Positions 28,069 through 37,797 are shown, counted from the first letter of the stretch. The stretch is DNA of 64,000 nucleotides from Nostoc sp. RI_552 (GCA_016124525.1 WGNO01000007.1:62001-126000), one strand, 5' to 3'. Program-made: numbers and translations. Notes: generated by a model from the sequence alone, not told the origin.

Positions 28069-28692
28069 ATGAACTCAACAAACCTCCTAGAACAAAAGCT
28101 TGCCCGCTGGCAAGAAATTATCTCGAACAATCCCCATGACCCCAAAGCTTATGTGCAAAGGGGTATGGTTCATTTTCAGCTAGCAAATATTCATGCTTCC
28201 ATTGCTGATTTTGACAATGCAGAAAAACTTGAACCCCGGTTAACACCATATTTGTGGCAACGGGGGCTATCTTATTACTATGCTGGTAGATTTGCTGAAG
28301 GCGCTGGACAGTTTGAGGTAGATTTAACTGTCAACTATCAAGACATGGAAGAAACTCTCTGGCGCTACCTTTGCGTTGCTCAAACCAATGGTGTTACCCT
28401 AGCACGCCAATGTTTATTAGAAGTAAAAAATGATCCTCGATTAGTTATGCGCCGCCTATATGATTTGTATGCAGGTGGCTGTTCCCCAGATGATTTACTC
28501 AAACTAACTATTAATCAAGATAAACGCACTAAATTTTACAGTCATCTTTATGTTGGATTGTATTTTGAAGCAGAAAACCAAATAGAACTATCACAGCAAC
28601 ATATTGGGCAAGCGGTTCAGGAAAAAATTGATGATTATATGTGGTACCTGGCTTGCGTACACCAAAAATTGCGATCGCCACTTTTTTCCTAA
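28069..28692 (+). CDS. TPR-like protein
   Basis: About 207 residues. Residues 10-80 hold two TPR-like units (NPHDPKAYVQRGMVHFQLAN and YLWQRGLSYYYAGRFAEGAG); the rest is helical with LYVGLYFEAENQIELSQQHI. The ATG at 28069 is used. The pattern matches plant and cyanobacterial short TPR proteins of unknown role. No signal peptide or membrane helix. It follows the 69-residue coiled-coil protein and precedes sbcD by 42 bases, all on one strand. Confidence 0.8.
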   Translation: MNSTNLLEQKLARWQEIISNNPHDPKAYVQRGMVHFQLANIHASIADFDNAEKLEPRLTPYLWQRGLSYYYAGRFAEGAGQFEVDLTVNYQDMEETLWRYLCVAQTNGVTLARQCLLEVKNDPRLVMRRLYDLYAGGCSPDDLLKLTINQDKRTKFYSHLYVGLYFEAENQIELSQQHIGQAVQEKIDDYMWYLACVHQKLRSPLFS

Positions 28693-28734
28693 AATTAAAA
28701 CATTAATTACAGTACCCCATCACACCTGACAAAA

Positions 28735-29991
28735 ATGATTAAAATCCTGCATCTCTCCGACATTCACATGGGAAGCGGTTTCTGTCACGGACGCATCAAT
28801 GCAGCCACAGGATTAAATACACGATTAGAAGATTTTGTCAAGACATTGTCTCGATGTATTGACCGAGCCATAGAAGATCCAGTAGACTTAGTTTTGTTTG
28901 GTGGTGATGCCTTCCCAGATGCCACCCCGCCGCCATACGTGCAAGAAGCCTTTGCAGTTCAGTTTCGCCGACTTGTGGATGCAGATATTCCCACAGTACT
29001 GTTAGTAGGAAACCACGACCAACATTCCCAAGGAACCGGAGGAGCAAGCTTAAATATTTACCGCACCTTGGGGGTGCCAGGGTTTGTGGTAGGTGACAGT
29101 TTAACCACTCACAACATTAATACCCCCAGGGGCAAAATACAAGTCATTACTCTACCTTGGCTGACTCGTTCTACCTTAATGACCCGCCAAGAAACCAAAA
29201 ACGCGTCTTTAGCCGAAGTCAATGAACTGTTAACACAACGCCTACAAGTAGTTTTAGAAGGAGAAATTCGCCGTCTTGACCCCCATGTGCCCACAGTACT
29301 TTTAGCTCACTTGATGGCAGACAATGCCACATTAGGAGCAGAACGCTTGTTAGCAGTAGGTAAAGGCTTTACCTTACCTCTATCTTTACTCACCCGGCCT
29401 TGTTTTGATTACGTAGCATTAGGACACGTTCATTGCCACCAAAATTTGCATAAATCTAACAACCCACCAGTAATTTATCCAGGAAGTATTGAAAGAGTAG
29501 ATTTTAGCGAAGAAAAAGAAGATAAAGGCTATGTCATCATAGAATTAGAGCGCGGTAGAGCTGACTGGGAATTTTGCCCTTTACCGGTTCGGACTTTCCG
29601 CACCATAGAAGTAGATATATCCAAAGCCGATGATCCCCAAAGAGCTCTAATGAAAGCAATAGCTAAAAATCATATAGAAGATGCTGTAGTGAGGTTAATT
29701 TATAAACTCCGTTCTGAACAGATAGAGCTCATTGATAATAACGCCATTCATGAAGCGTTAACTCTAGCTCACAACTATACAATTCAGGCAGAATTAGTCA
29801 GTCAATTAGCTCGACCCAGAATACCAGAATTAAGCGCCAGCAGCAGTATTGACCCTAAATCAGCTTTGCAAACTTACTTAAATAATCGCGAAGACTTAAA
29901 AGATATTGCTGCTTCTATGTTAGAAGCAGCAGAAAAATTACTCGCAGATGATGCAGACATTTGGTTAGAAGCCGCAACAATTGATCTGTAG
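28735..29991 (+). CDS. sbcD: DNA repair exonuclease SbcD (Mre11-type nuclease)
   Basis: A 418-residue metallophosphoesterase nuclease acting with SbcC on DNA hairpins and blocked double-strand ends. All phosphoesterase motifs are visible: LSDIHMG, FGGDAF, LVGNHDQH, LLAHLM and GHVHCHQ. The capping region after about residue 270 is shorter than its E. coli counterpart in places but ordered. No sbcC is in the window, so the partner is encoded elsewhere. Confidence 0.93.
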   Translation: MIKILHLSDIHMGSGFCHGRINAATGLNTRLEDFVKTLSRCIDRAIEDPVDLVLFGGDAFPDATPPPYVQEAFAVQFRRLVDADIPTVLLVGNHDQHSQGTGGASLNIYRTLGVPGFVVGDSLTTHNINTPRGKIQVITLPWLTRSTLMTRQETKNASLAEVNELLTQRLQVVLEGEIRRLDPHVPTVLLAHLMADNATLGAERLLAVGKGFTLPLSLLTRPCFDYVALGHVHCHQNLHKSNNPPVIYPGSIERVDFSEEKEDKGYVIIELERGRADWEFCPLPVRTFRTIEVDISKADDPQRALMKAIAKNHIEDAVVRLIYKLRSEQIELIDNNAIHEALTLAHNYTIQAELVSQLARPRIPELSASSSIDPKSALQTYLNNREDLKDIAASMLEAAEKLLADDADIWLEAATIDL

Positions 29992-30128
29992 AGACCATCC
30001 CCACCCCTGAGTTTGTTCGCAACGATACAAGAGCTTTTTATCTGAACTTATCTGTTTCCCCTAGACGACAAATATCATCTGGAATATACTGATATTCAAT
30101 TCCATTAATCATGAATATTTTCTAACTT

Positions 30129-31757
30129 TCAACGGCTTTGGGAACTTTTAGTTACCCAAAATTGAAATCCAGATTCCTGACTCAACCTGTTAGCAAAACT
30201 CCAAGCAGCACTTTCTGAGGTAAAGCTTGCAGCCTGGGTTTCTTTCTTAGTGATGAATGCATCGCCACAGTAATTATTTTTTACTGCACTGAGAGCGTTA
30301 CTTGGCCCTTTTACAGCCCACCATTGAGCGCCGGGAATATAGGAATGACCACAAGTTGATTGCCATGTAGTAGAAGAACTAGAATTTCCTTGTACAGCTT
30401 CTGAGTTTATAGTATTGGAAATACCAACATCAGATGATGCCAAAGATTTTATACGTTTTCTCTCTGCTGCTAAACGTTGCCGTTCTTCTCTAGCTTGTCG
30501 AGCTACTGTAGCCAAACGTTGTTGCTCTTGCTGCACCGCTTTTTTCTCAGCTTCAAGACGTTTTTGTTCAGCTTCTCGCGTCTCCTGTTCTGCCTGAGCA
30601 GCTTTTTGTTCAGCTTCTCGCGTCTCCTGTTCTGCCTGAGCAGCTTTTTGTTCAGCTTCTTGCTTCTCCTGTTCTGCCTGAGCAGCTTTTTGTTGGGTTT
30701 TCATAATCTCTTGTGTTATGAAAAGTCCACTGACTAATCCTAAAGTAATTAGCAGAAGCGTAACTATAATTGGCTTTAAACTTAATTGGGAAAAATTTTT
30801 AATTTGATCAGCTGCTACTTGGCTATTTGCTACTTTTGTATTGACCAAGGTTTGTAAATCAGAACTATACTGCCTATTGCCATCAAACTTTGGTGAAATA
30901 ACAAATGTATTGGCTTGACTAGGAAGTGTTGACCTTACACTTTGTTTGCTATGATGTAAATCTTGATACATTGCTTCTGCTGTAGGATACCGACTACCTA
31001 AATCTACTTTAATAGACCTATCTAGTACTTCCGCTAATTTCGGTTCAAGTTTTGCTACATAACTTTGCCAATCCAGTTCACCTGTAAGAGGATTCATCGA
31101 CATTTCAATGGGTAATTTTCCCGTCATCCCAGAAATGATAGTCATTCCTAACGCATATAAGTCACTGCTAAACATTGTTCTTCCAGCACTTTGTTCTGGA
31201 GCCATAAAACCTCTAGTTCCCACTATCACTGAACTAACTGTAGAACCTGAACCTAAAGTCACGGCTCCCATAGTTTCCCTAACAGCGCCAAAGTCAATTA
31301 ATACAGGTAAGCGATCGCTATCTCGGAGGATAATATTTTCAGGTTTAATATCTCGATGAATAATATTTTTACTGTGAATGTATTTCAATGTGTTCAACAG
31401 GGAAGAAAGAATAATTGTGGCGTGTTCTGAGGTAATTTGACCAAACTGAGCCATATTTTTACCCTCAATATATTCTTGCACAAGATAAAACTCACCCCCA
31501 TCAGTAAAGTAGCTGTATAGTTGCGGAATTTGACCACAATGATTTCCCAGTTCTTCTAGTACTACCGCTTCTTTTTGAAAAAGTTGTTTAATTAATTGCA
31601 GAGAAGTATGAGCATTTTGGTTATTGGGTTTAAGACGTTTAACCACCACCAGACGTTGGGAAGGCATTTGAGTGTCATGAGCTAACAAGGTTTCACCGAA
31701 ACCTCCAAAACCCAGAGCAGAAACAATTTTATAACGGTTAACCAGAAGTTTATCCAT
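30129..31757 (-). CDS. Membrane Ser/Thr protein kinase with coiled-coil and C-terminal unknown domain
   Basis: A 542-residue Hanks-type kinase. The kinase domain covers about residues 8-270: GFGGFGET (P-loop), VVVKRL (Lys), IIHRDIKPENIIL (catalytic loop), IDFGAV, and MAPEQ. One membrane helix lies near residue 330 (PIIVTLLLITLGLVSGLFI), followed by a charged coiled coil with 14-residue repeats, then a roughly 90-residue extracytoplasmic domain with two Cys (STCGHSY, NNYCGD). The deacetylase gene is 7 bases upstream on the same strand, pointing to a cell-wall or polysaccharide role. Confidence 0.92.
   Translation of the reverse strand: MDKLLVNRYKIVSALGFGGFGETLLAHDTQMPSQRLVVVKRLKPNNQNAHTSLQLIKQLFQKEAVVLEELGNHCGQIPQLYSYFTDGGEFYLVQEYIEGKNMAQFGQITSEHATIILSSLLNTLKYIHSKNIIHRDIKPENIILRDSDRLPVLIDFGAVRETMGAVTLGSGSTVSSVIVGTRGFMAPEQSAGRTMFSSDLYALGMTIISGMTGKLPIEMSMNPLTGELDWQSYVAKLEPKLAEVLDRSIKVDLGSRYPTAEAMYQDLHHSKQSVRSTLPSQANTFVISPKFDGNRQYSSDLQTLVNTKVANSQVAADQIKNFSQLSLKPIIVTLLLITLGLVSGLFITQEIMKTQQKAAQAEQEKQEAEQKAAQAEQETREAEQKAAQAEQETREAEQKRLEAEKKAVQQEQQRLATVARQAREERQRLAAERKRIKSLASSDVGISNTINSEAVQGNSSSSTTWQSTCGHSYIPGAQWWAVKGPSNALSAVKNNYCGDAFITKKETQAASFTSESAAWSFANRLSQESGFQFWVTKSSQSR
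30569..30694. repeat. Three tandem 42-bp repeats inside the kinase gene
   Basis: Units at 30569-30610, 30611-30652 and 30653-30694; the first two are identical and the third differs at a few positions. They encode the 14-residue unit QKAAQAEQETREAE in the coiled coil. The near-identity suggests recent slippage or recombination, so length may vary between strains. Confidence 0.9.
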
Positions 31758-31764
31758 ATGTATA

Positions 31765-32937
31765 TTAATTAATGGCTTTACTTAGGATGACAAATTGGAA
31801 TCCTCGACTTTTCAATTGAGCGATAATCGGTTCTAGAGCTTGAACTGTATTTTGACGGCTCTGACTTTCTTCGGAATGTATGAATGTAAGATTAGTATAA
31901 AAACCATCATGCATTAATACAACACCGGGGGTACTGGCACTGCCAACAGCTTTAGTAATAGAAGCAACTGAACTGTTTTTTCGCCAATCATTGGTATCAA
32001 CTATCCATTGAGCGCTACTAAGACCCAATTGATGAACTGCTGCCAATACTTGTGCATTTTGCCTACCGTAAGGAGCACGAAACCATCGAGTTGGATAATG
32101 GTCCCCCAGACATTGGTTAATACTTTCTTGAGCTTTAATAATTTCTTGACGTTGCTGTATTGGGCTAAGTTTAGTAAATACAGGATGAGTATCGCTATGA
32201 TTACCAATTTCATGGCCTGACTGATAAATCATTTTTAAAATTTCACAGTTTTCTCTCACGCGCTTACCAACAACAAAGAAAGTAGCTTTAACTTGATTTT
32301 TTTGGAGAATATTCAGAATTTGAGGAGTATATTCCTTGGTTGGTCCATCATCAAAAGTTAAGGCTACAGATTGGCGTTTCATCGCTGCCAAAAAAGTAGA
32401 TTTATTTTGTAAAGATAAATCAACAAATACAGGTTTCAGGGATACTGGCAAAGATTCAATTCTCTGCTGCTGTTCAAGGCGATTCAGGAAAAAATCTTGC
32501 CATGCATTTGCCACCCGTCGATATTCTTCAGTATATTTTAAATACTCACGAGACCTCAAATAGTTACTACTATTTGAGGGAATTGATTGCATTAAATTTT
32601 GGGATATTCCTAAATCGTTAATTACCTGATTAACAATCTTTAACCCTTGCTTTGGCTCTGGAATTCTATAAAGGTGATTTAATTCCTTTACAACACTCTG
32701 TAAATTTTGTTTTCCCTTAAAAAAATTAATGTCTGAAGAAGTAACTTTGTCCAAGGAACTATTAGGAATCAGGACTTGATCAGATGGTGAATTGACACGA
32801 GGAACTTGTTTTTGTTCCACAGGGCTATCTGTAGTAAGATTCGAGGTATTATTTTTCGTAGACTGGTGATTAACCAAAAAATACACAATAATTGCGCTGA
32901 TGACATTAGCAATTAATACTATTCTCAGTAAATACAT
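31765..32937 (-). CDS. Polysaccharide deacetylase (NodB domain), membrane-anchored
   Basis: A 390-residue protein with an N-terminal hydrophobic helix (about residues 3-22), a spacer of about 170 residues, and a NodB-type deacetylase domain: LTFDDGPTKEYTP (catalytic Asp pair), SGHEIGNHSDTHP (metal His), RWFRAPYGRQN, and VVLMHDG near the end. It removes acetyl groups from peptidoglycan or an exopolysaccharide outside the membrane. The Ser/Thr kinase gene starts 7 bases after its stop, so the two form an operon. Confidence 0.92.
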   Translation of the reverse strand: MYLLRIVLIANVISAIIVYFLVNHQSTKNNTSNLTTDSPVEQKQVPRVNSPSDQVLIPNSSLDKVTSSDINFFKGKQNLQSVVKELNHLYRIPEPKQGLKIVNQVINDLGISQNLMQSIPSNSSNYLRSREYLKYTEEYRRVANAWQDFFLNRLEQQQRIESLPVSLKPVFVDLSLQNKSTFLAAMKRQSVALTFDDGPTKEYTPQILNILQKNQVKATFFVVGKRVRENCEILKMIYQSGHEIGNHSDTHPVFTKLSPIQQRQEIIKAQESINQCLGDHYPTRWFRAPYGRQNAQVLAAVHQLGLSSAQWIVDTNDWRKNSSVASITKAVGSASTPGVVLMHDGFYTNLTFIHSEESQSRQNTVQALEPIIAQLKSRGFQFVILSKAIN

Positions 32938-33191
32938 GGATCTGGGTATATGGTAAAAATATTTGCCAACAAAATTTTGATTAACAATGAAAGTATTATA
33001 CAGGGATATTAGAAGAAGCCATTTCTAATCAAGCAGTTATCATCATTGAAATTCATCCTCATGGAAATTTTCCAGGGGCGGTCTGTGTATATCCTTAATA
33101 ACCAAGGTAGATTAGTTTAAGTCCAGAAAAAATGTTATTAGAATAACTTAAGTAAAAACTTTTCAAAGCAATACTGACAAATGAGATATTA

Positions 33192-35348
33192 ATGGTTGAA
33201 CAAGCTTTCCCAAAACCCACTAATTTCAACAAGCCTTTACCCAACCAACGCTGGGAAATTTATCCCCAGCAACCACAACTTGCCGAAAACCTGGGACAAG
33301 TCACCAATCTTCTGCCCATTATTAGCCAGTTATTAATTAATCGTGGCATTAAAACACCAGAAGCAGCAAAAGCTTTTTTAGATCCAGAGTCTATAGTATT
33401 ACCTTCACCCCTAGATGAATTTCCCGATTTAGAAGAGAGTGTAGAGTTGTTGCAACAGGCCATAGCTTCCCAGGGTAAAATAGCAATCTGTGGTGACTAT
33501 GATGCCGATGGCATGACTAGCACAGCGTTGCTATTGCGTAGTCTCCGCAGTTTGGGCGCTCAAATCAATTACGCTATCCCCAGTCGAATGCACGATGGTT
33601 ATGGTATTAACAATCGCATTGTTGAAGAGTTTCACCGTGAAAATGTCAAACTAATTCTCACTGTAGATAATGGCATCTCTGCTTATGAACCCATTGCCAG
33701 AGCTAGACAACTCGGTTTAAATGTAATCGTCACCGACCACCACGACCTCCCACTACAACTCCCCCCAGCTAACGCTATCCTCAACCCCAAACTCATCCCC
33801 GAATCCTCACCTTATCGCAGTCTGGCTGGTGTTGGTGTCGCCTACATCTTAGCCATATCTCTAGCCCAAAAGTTAAAACAAGTCAAAGGCTTAGTAGAGC
33901 CAATGTTAGCGTTATTTACTTTAGGAACAATTGCAGATTTAGCTCCCTTAACAGGTGTGAACCGTCGCTGGGTGAAACGCGGTTTAAAAATTTTACCCAA
34001 ATCTAATCTACCTGGTATAAAAGCATTAATTCAAGTCGCCGGATTACAGGCAATACAAGACGGACAAAAAGAATTAACACCAAAAACTCCTCTTTCATCT
34101 TCCTCTAATTCTAAATCTTTAAAACCAGAAGATATTGGTTTTCGTTTAGGACCACGTATTAATGCTGTTGGTCGCATTGGTGATCCTCAAATAGTGATTG
34201 AATTATTAACTACAGATGATACAGAGGTAGCACTAGCACGAGCTTTAGAGTGCGAATCAACAAACACCCGCCGTCAGGAAATGTGCGAAGAAATTGAGCG
34301 AGAAGCTATTCTTTATGTGGAATCAGAATTTGTGTCTTCTCTTTCACAAGACCGGGTATTGGTAATTGTTCAACCTCATTGGCATCACGGAGTCATTGGC
34401 ATTGTCGCCTCTCGCCTAGTGGAACGGTACGGTGTGCCTGTATTCATTGGCACTTACGAAAATAATGAAAAAATTCGTGGTTCGGCTCGTGGTATTCCTG
34501 AGTTTAATGTGTTTGCGGCTTTACAATATTGTCACAACTTACTTGGTAAATTTGGTGGACACAAAGCCGCAGGTGGTTTTTCTTTACCAGCCCAGAACTT
34601 GCCAATGTTGCGATGCCGATTATCCGAATTTGCTCATCAATGTCTAGAATTGCAACATCTCCAACCACTGATTAAAATTGACACTCAAGTTGACTTTAAT
34701 CAAATCAATCAGCAGCTTTACCAACACATCAATTATCTTCATCCCTGCGGTATGGAGAATCCCGACCCTTTGTTTTGGACATTTAACGTCGCAATTGTTG
34801 AGCAAAAAATCATTGGTAAGGGTCACATTAAATTAACTTTCAGCCAAACTATTCATAGTCAACAATATAAAATTCAAGCCATAGCCTGGCGTTGGCAACA
34901 ATACTTCCCTCTACCCCCCCAAGTAGATATTGCTTACAGACTGCGAGAAAATCACTTTAATGGTAACACCACCATACAATTAGAACTAGTCGGTATAAGA
35001 CTTCCCCATCAGCACCAAGCCATTAACTACCAACAACCACCCTCATCTCACCTATTTTCTCATTCCCCACCTAGTCCATTAACCACTAACTTTGAGCACG
35101 ACCAGGGACATTACACTTGTGGTATTTATCACAACCATCTTCCACCGGAATTAAGAATTAAAAATCCTGAAGGCAATATCTTAGTCATTCAACCAGGGCG
35201 TACCATTGGCTTATTAGGGAAAAACCGTCAAGAATGTGTACAAGTTGACATATGTCAACCACAGTACAACAAAATTATCAAAGCTGCTCTTAAAGCATTA
35301 TCATCTCTGAGTCCTGAGTCAATTTTCAATTTTAAACAAATGTCTTGA
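33192..35348 (+). CDS. recJ: Single-stranded-DNA exonuclease RecJ
   Basis: A 718-residue 5'-3' exonuclease for recombination and mismatch repair. The DHH motifs are intact: CGDYDADGMTSTALLL, LTVDNGISA, VIVTDHHDL, and later HHGVIGIVASRLVERYGVP; the DHHA1 domain shows GSARGIPEFNVF and GGHKAAGGF. A low-complexity Ser/Lys insert lies around residue 300, and an OB-fold plus cyanobacterial C-terminal extension completes the protein. Convergent with psb30. Confidence 0.95.
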   Translation: MVEQAFPKPTNFNKPLPNQRWEIYPQQPQLAENLGQVTNLLPIISQLLINRGIKTPEAAKAFLDPESIVLPSPLDEFPDLEESVELLQQAIASQGKIAICGDYDADGMTSTALLLRSLRSLGAQINYAIPSRMHDGYGINNRIVEEFHRENVKLILTVDNGISAYEPIARARQLGLNVIVTDHHDLPLQLPPANAILNPKLIPESSPYRSLAGVGVAYILAISLAQKLKQVKGLVEPMLALFTLGTIADLAPLTGVNRRWVKRGLKILPKSNLPGIKALIQVAGLQAIQDGQKELTPKTPLSSSSNSKSLKPEDIGFRLGPRINAVGRIGDPQIVIELLTTDDTEVALARALECESTNTRRQEMCEEIEREAILYVESEFVSSLSQDRVLVIVQPHWHHGVIGIVASRLVERYGVPVFIGTYENNEKIRGSARGIPEFNVFAALQYCHNLLGKFGGHKAAGGFSLPAQNLPMLRCRLSEFAHQCLELQHLQPLIKIDTQVDFNQINQQLYQHINYLHPCGMENPDPLFWTFNVAIVEQKIIGKGHIKLTFSQTIHSQQYKIQAIAWRWQQYFPLPPQVDIAYRLRENHFNGNTTIQLELVGIRLPHQHQAINYQQPPSSHLFSHSPPSPLTTNFEHDQGHYTCGIYHNHLPPELRIKNPEGNILVIQPGRTIGLLGKNRQECVQVDICQPQYNKIIKAALKALSSLSPESIFNFKQMS

Positions 35349-35373
35349 ACTCAGCACTCAGAGTATCGCACCA

Positions 35374-35496
35374 TTACAGATTGCCGTTGCGAAATGCTAG
35401 TAAAAATATTACTGCTGGTCCAGCAATAACGATTAATCCAATGGAAGCTAGCTGAAAAATGACTTCCCAATTGAGATTGCTTAAAGTGTCAAACAT
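35374..35496 (-). CDS. psb30: Photosystem II protein Psb30 (Ycf12)
   Basis: A 40-residue single-helix photosystem II subunit. The sequence starts [16 protein letters not shown] and has the diagnostic end [15 protein letters not shown], close to the GPxxIxLLAxRxGNL pattern of Ycf12. It sits at the periphery of the PSII core near cytochrome b559 and stabilises it. The ATG at 35496 is preceded on its strand by AGGATAAGGG. It is encoded between recJ and the YkgJ gene. Confidence 0.9.
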   Translation of the reverse strand: MFDTLSNLNWEVIFQLASIGLIVIAGPAVIFLLAFRNGNL

Positions 35497-35620
35497 TTTT
35501 TCCCTTATCCTCTTATTTGCCTTGAAAAATACAGTAACTCAAACAACTCGCCATTAATCATATCTGGCCATGAGCTGTTACATTTAATTTACTTAACAAA
35601 ATTATAGGAAAATCAATAAA

Positions 35621-35971
35621 ATGGCAAATTGGCAATGTGTTAAACAATGTGGCGCTTGCTGTAATCTAAACCCAGACGAGCGTCCAGACCTGGAAGAATA
35701 CCTCACACCACGAGAGTTAGAACTATACCTGAGCATGGTAGGCGAACATGGATGGTGCATTAATTTCGACCATACCAGCCGAGAATGCCGCATTTATGCC
35801 AATCGTCCCCGTTTTTGCCGTGTGGAACCAGAGATATTTCACGATATGTATGGGATTGAACCAGAAGAACTCAATGATTTTGCTATTGACTGCTGTCGCG
35901 AGCACATAGAAGGGGTTTATGGCCATCGCAGTTTGGAAATCCTCCGCTTTAACAAAACCATTGGTTTCTAG
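35621..35971 (+). CDS. YkgJ-family cysteine-cluster protein
   Basis: A 116-residue protein with the cluster CVKQCGACCNLNP near the N-terminus, further Cys in GWCINFD, SRECRIYANRPRFCRVEP and DCCREH. This is the zinc- or iron-cluster-binding YkgJ (UPF0153) pattern. The function of the family is unknown. The ATG at 35621 gives the normal start. A 116-base gap separates it from the manganese-exporter-like pair. Confidence 0.9.
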   Translation: MANWQCVKQCGACCNLNPDERPDLEEYLTPRELELYLSMVGEHGWCINFDHTSRECRIYANRPRFCRVEPEIFHDMYGIEPEELNDFAIDCCREHIEGVYGHRSLEILRFNKTIGF

Positions 35972-36087
35972 CAATTTTTGAAGACACCATTGACTAACAA
36001 AGGAGAACCAAGCCCCTGTTAGACAACAAGGCATTTTTGGTAGTGGGGTTGAAATTTATGACAAAAATCTGAGAAAATGAGAACAAT

Positions 36088-36552
36088 ATGAAAGCAATCA
36101 CGCAACTACAACTACTGCCTGTGAAACTTGACTCAGTAACTGCAAGTTTTTCTGTTACATCTGAAACAGAAAACCAGCCAGAAACAAACCACTGCAATGA
36201 ATCTAACTTAACCGCTACAATCATCGAGCCACCTCACCCCATAGTTACTGATAGTCAAAAAAACCACGAATCAGTAGCGGCAATTTTCGGTAGCACTTTC
36301 CTGACTATATTTCTCGCAGAAATTGGAGATAAAACTCAGCTATCTACCTTACTAATGAGTGCAGAATCTCATGCACCTTGGATAGTCTTTCTAGGCTCTG
36401 CAATGGCACTCATTACCACTAGTTTGTTAGGAGTGCTTTTAGGTGCTTGGATGGCCAATCGTCTCAGTCCAAAAGCTGTAGAAAAATCAGCAGGTATGAT
36501 GTTATTATTTATTTCCGTCATGCTGTTTTGGGATGTAATTCGTAATTCCTAA
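36088..36552 (+). CDS. Half-size GDT1/UPF0016 cation exporter subunit (Hmx1-like)
   Basis: A 154-residue protein: a soluble N-terminus of about 65 residues, then three membrane helices with one copy of the GDT1 motif, FLAEIGDKTQLSTLLM. Full GDT1/TMEM165/Mnx proteins have two such halves. The second half is encoded separately 47 bases downstream, so the transporter is probably a heterodimer, as described for the Hmx1/Hmx2 pair in Anabaena. Expected activity is manganese (or calcium) export. Confidence 0.88.
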   Translation: MKAITQLQLLPVKLDSVTASFSVTSETENQPETNHCNESNLTATIIEPPHPIVTDSQKNHESVAAIFGSTFLTIFLAEIGDKTQLSTLLMSAESHAPWIVFLGSAMALITTSLLGVLLGAWMANRLSPKAVEKSAGMMLLFISVMLFWDVIRNS

Positions 36553-36599
36553 TTGACAGTCTTAACCGCTCTCTACTACCTACAGATATACATCGACAT

Positions 36600-36893
36600 A
36601 TGGATTGGCATCTATTAGGACTCAGCTTCGTTACAGTTTTTCTCTCAGAATTAGGTGACAAAAGCCAATTAGCCGCCATCGCACTTTCTGGCCGTTCTCA
36701 GTCTCGGCGAGCAGTGTTTTTCGGTACTGCTGGCGCACTATTGCTTACCAGCTTTGTGGGAGCATTAGCAGGTGGTGCTGTGGCAGAATTATTGCCTACT
36801 CGCCTGTTGAAAGCAATAGCCGCTGTAGGTTTTGCCATCCTAGCCGCACGGCTGCTATTGTTTAACAATGAAGCACCAGCCGATGCTGAATAA
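36600..36893 (+). CDS. Half-size GDT1/UPF0016 cation exporter subunit (Hmx2-like)
   Basis: A 97-residue protein with three membrane helices and the second copy of the motif, FLSELGDKSQLAAIAL. It lacks the soluble N-terminus of its partner encoded upstream. Each protein contributes one acidic E-x-G-D motif, so only the pair makes a complete cation site. They are cotranscribed with a 47-base gap. Confidence 0.88.
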   Translation: MDWHLLGLSFVTVFLSELGDKSQLAAIALSGRSQSRRAVFFGTAGALLLTSFVGALAGGAVAELLPTRLLKAIAAVGFAILAARLLLFNNEAPADAE

Positions 36894-36914
36894 CACAGCG
36901 CCCTACAAAAACCC

Positions 36915-37409
36915 TCACTTGAGTTGTTCTCGCCAGCACCAGTTTAAAAGCATTCCACCTGCCAATACTTTGACTACTTCTAGTAGAAAATAACTACTAT
37001 GTAGCAAACTCATTTCTGTTGGCATTGTAAACGCTGTTTCAAACACATTCAAACGACTACCAATAGCACACATTTGTGGAGTGAGAAAATAGGTATCCAG
37101 CAAAGTAATTCCCAGCAACATTACTGAAAAAACAATACTTTTACTACTCCAGCAAGATTTGGTTTTGCCCCAAGCAAGCACACCAGTGAAAACTAAAGCC
37201 GCAGATAACAATTCCAGGCGATTAAAATTCCAAAAAATCACATAGCCTACTGTAGCAAAATCCGTCCGACTCATCATCCCAGAAAAGTAAAGACTAGGCA
37301 TAATTACCCAGTCTAAAACCAGGCTCCCACTCAACCAAAAACCCAAGGCAAAAATAGTAGCTGTTTGCCAAGTTGGTCGCTTGAATTCAAATGTAGAGGT
37401 AGCATTCAT
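36915..37409 (-). CDS. Four-helix membrane protein (DUF4149-like)
   Basis: A 164-residue integral membrane protein with four predicted helices (around residues 18-38, 62-80, 88-105 and 140-158). WLSGSLVLDWVIMPSLYFSGMM and the general layout resemble DUF4149 proteins. Function is unknown. Convergent with the Hmx-like pair: its stop lies 21 bases after the end of hmx2-like. Confidence 0.7.
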   Translation of the reverse strand: MNATSTFEFKRPTWQTATIFALGFWLSGSLVLDWVIMPSLYFSGMMSRTDFATVGYVIFWNFNRLELLSAALVFTGVLAWGKTKSCWSSKSIVFSVMLLGITLLDTYFLTPQMCAIGSRLNVFETAFTMPTEMSLLHSSYFLLEVVKVLAGGMLLNWCWREQLK

Positions 37410-37680
37410 AAAAACAATAATGGCTTGTGTTCTATGTTTCGAGTTTAGCGGAAAGAATTGTTCTTACAGCACATATATATTCTTTTTTACAAATAGACTT
37501 ATAACTTCAAAAAGTCATAATTGTTATTTTGACGTTGCTCAAACCAAGTATGTGTTTCCTCTAAAAACCTTCCTAGTTACCTTTATACCAAGGTTTTCAC
37601 AACTGGACTTAACAAGTCAAATCACCAACAGCATTATTTTTTTATATTGATAAAATATTAACTTTATTTACAAATATTCA

Positions 37681-37780
37681 TGTGCCTTTCATCTCAGTTA
37701 GGCACAAAACAGCAGGGAAAATGCTCACCCCGCAAAAATTTTATCATTATCCATACCTCAAATTCCTGCAAGGTGCTGTA
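37681..37780 (-). repeat. Dispersed intergenic repeat, copy 2
   Basis: Reverse-oriented copy of the element seen at 27734-27826, and closest to copy 3 at 42440-42539. It begins 17 bases after the stop of the cyclase gene. The rest of this 388-base gap (37410-37680) is AT-rich without recognised features. Confidence 0.7.
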
Positions 37781-37797
37781 GTTCAGTCTTTAGTAGT

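Noticed and set aside
33000-33110. Protein-like stretch EEAISNQAVIIIEIHPHGNF upstream of recJ
   Set aside because: Very short, no start codon in frame and no family that I recognise; kept only as a possible remnant.
37381-37650. 89-codon frame in the gap beside the DUF4149-like gene
   Set aside because: Overlaps that gene antisense and has phenylalanine/isoleucine-rich AT-type composition without motif.
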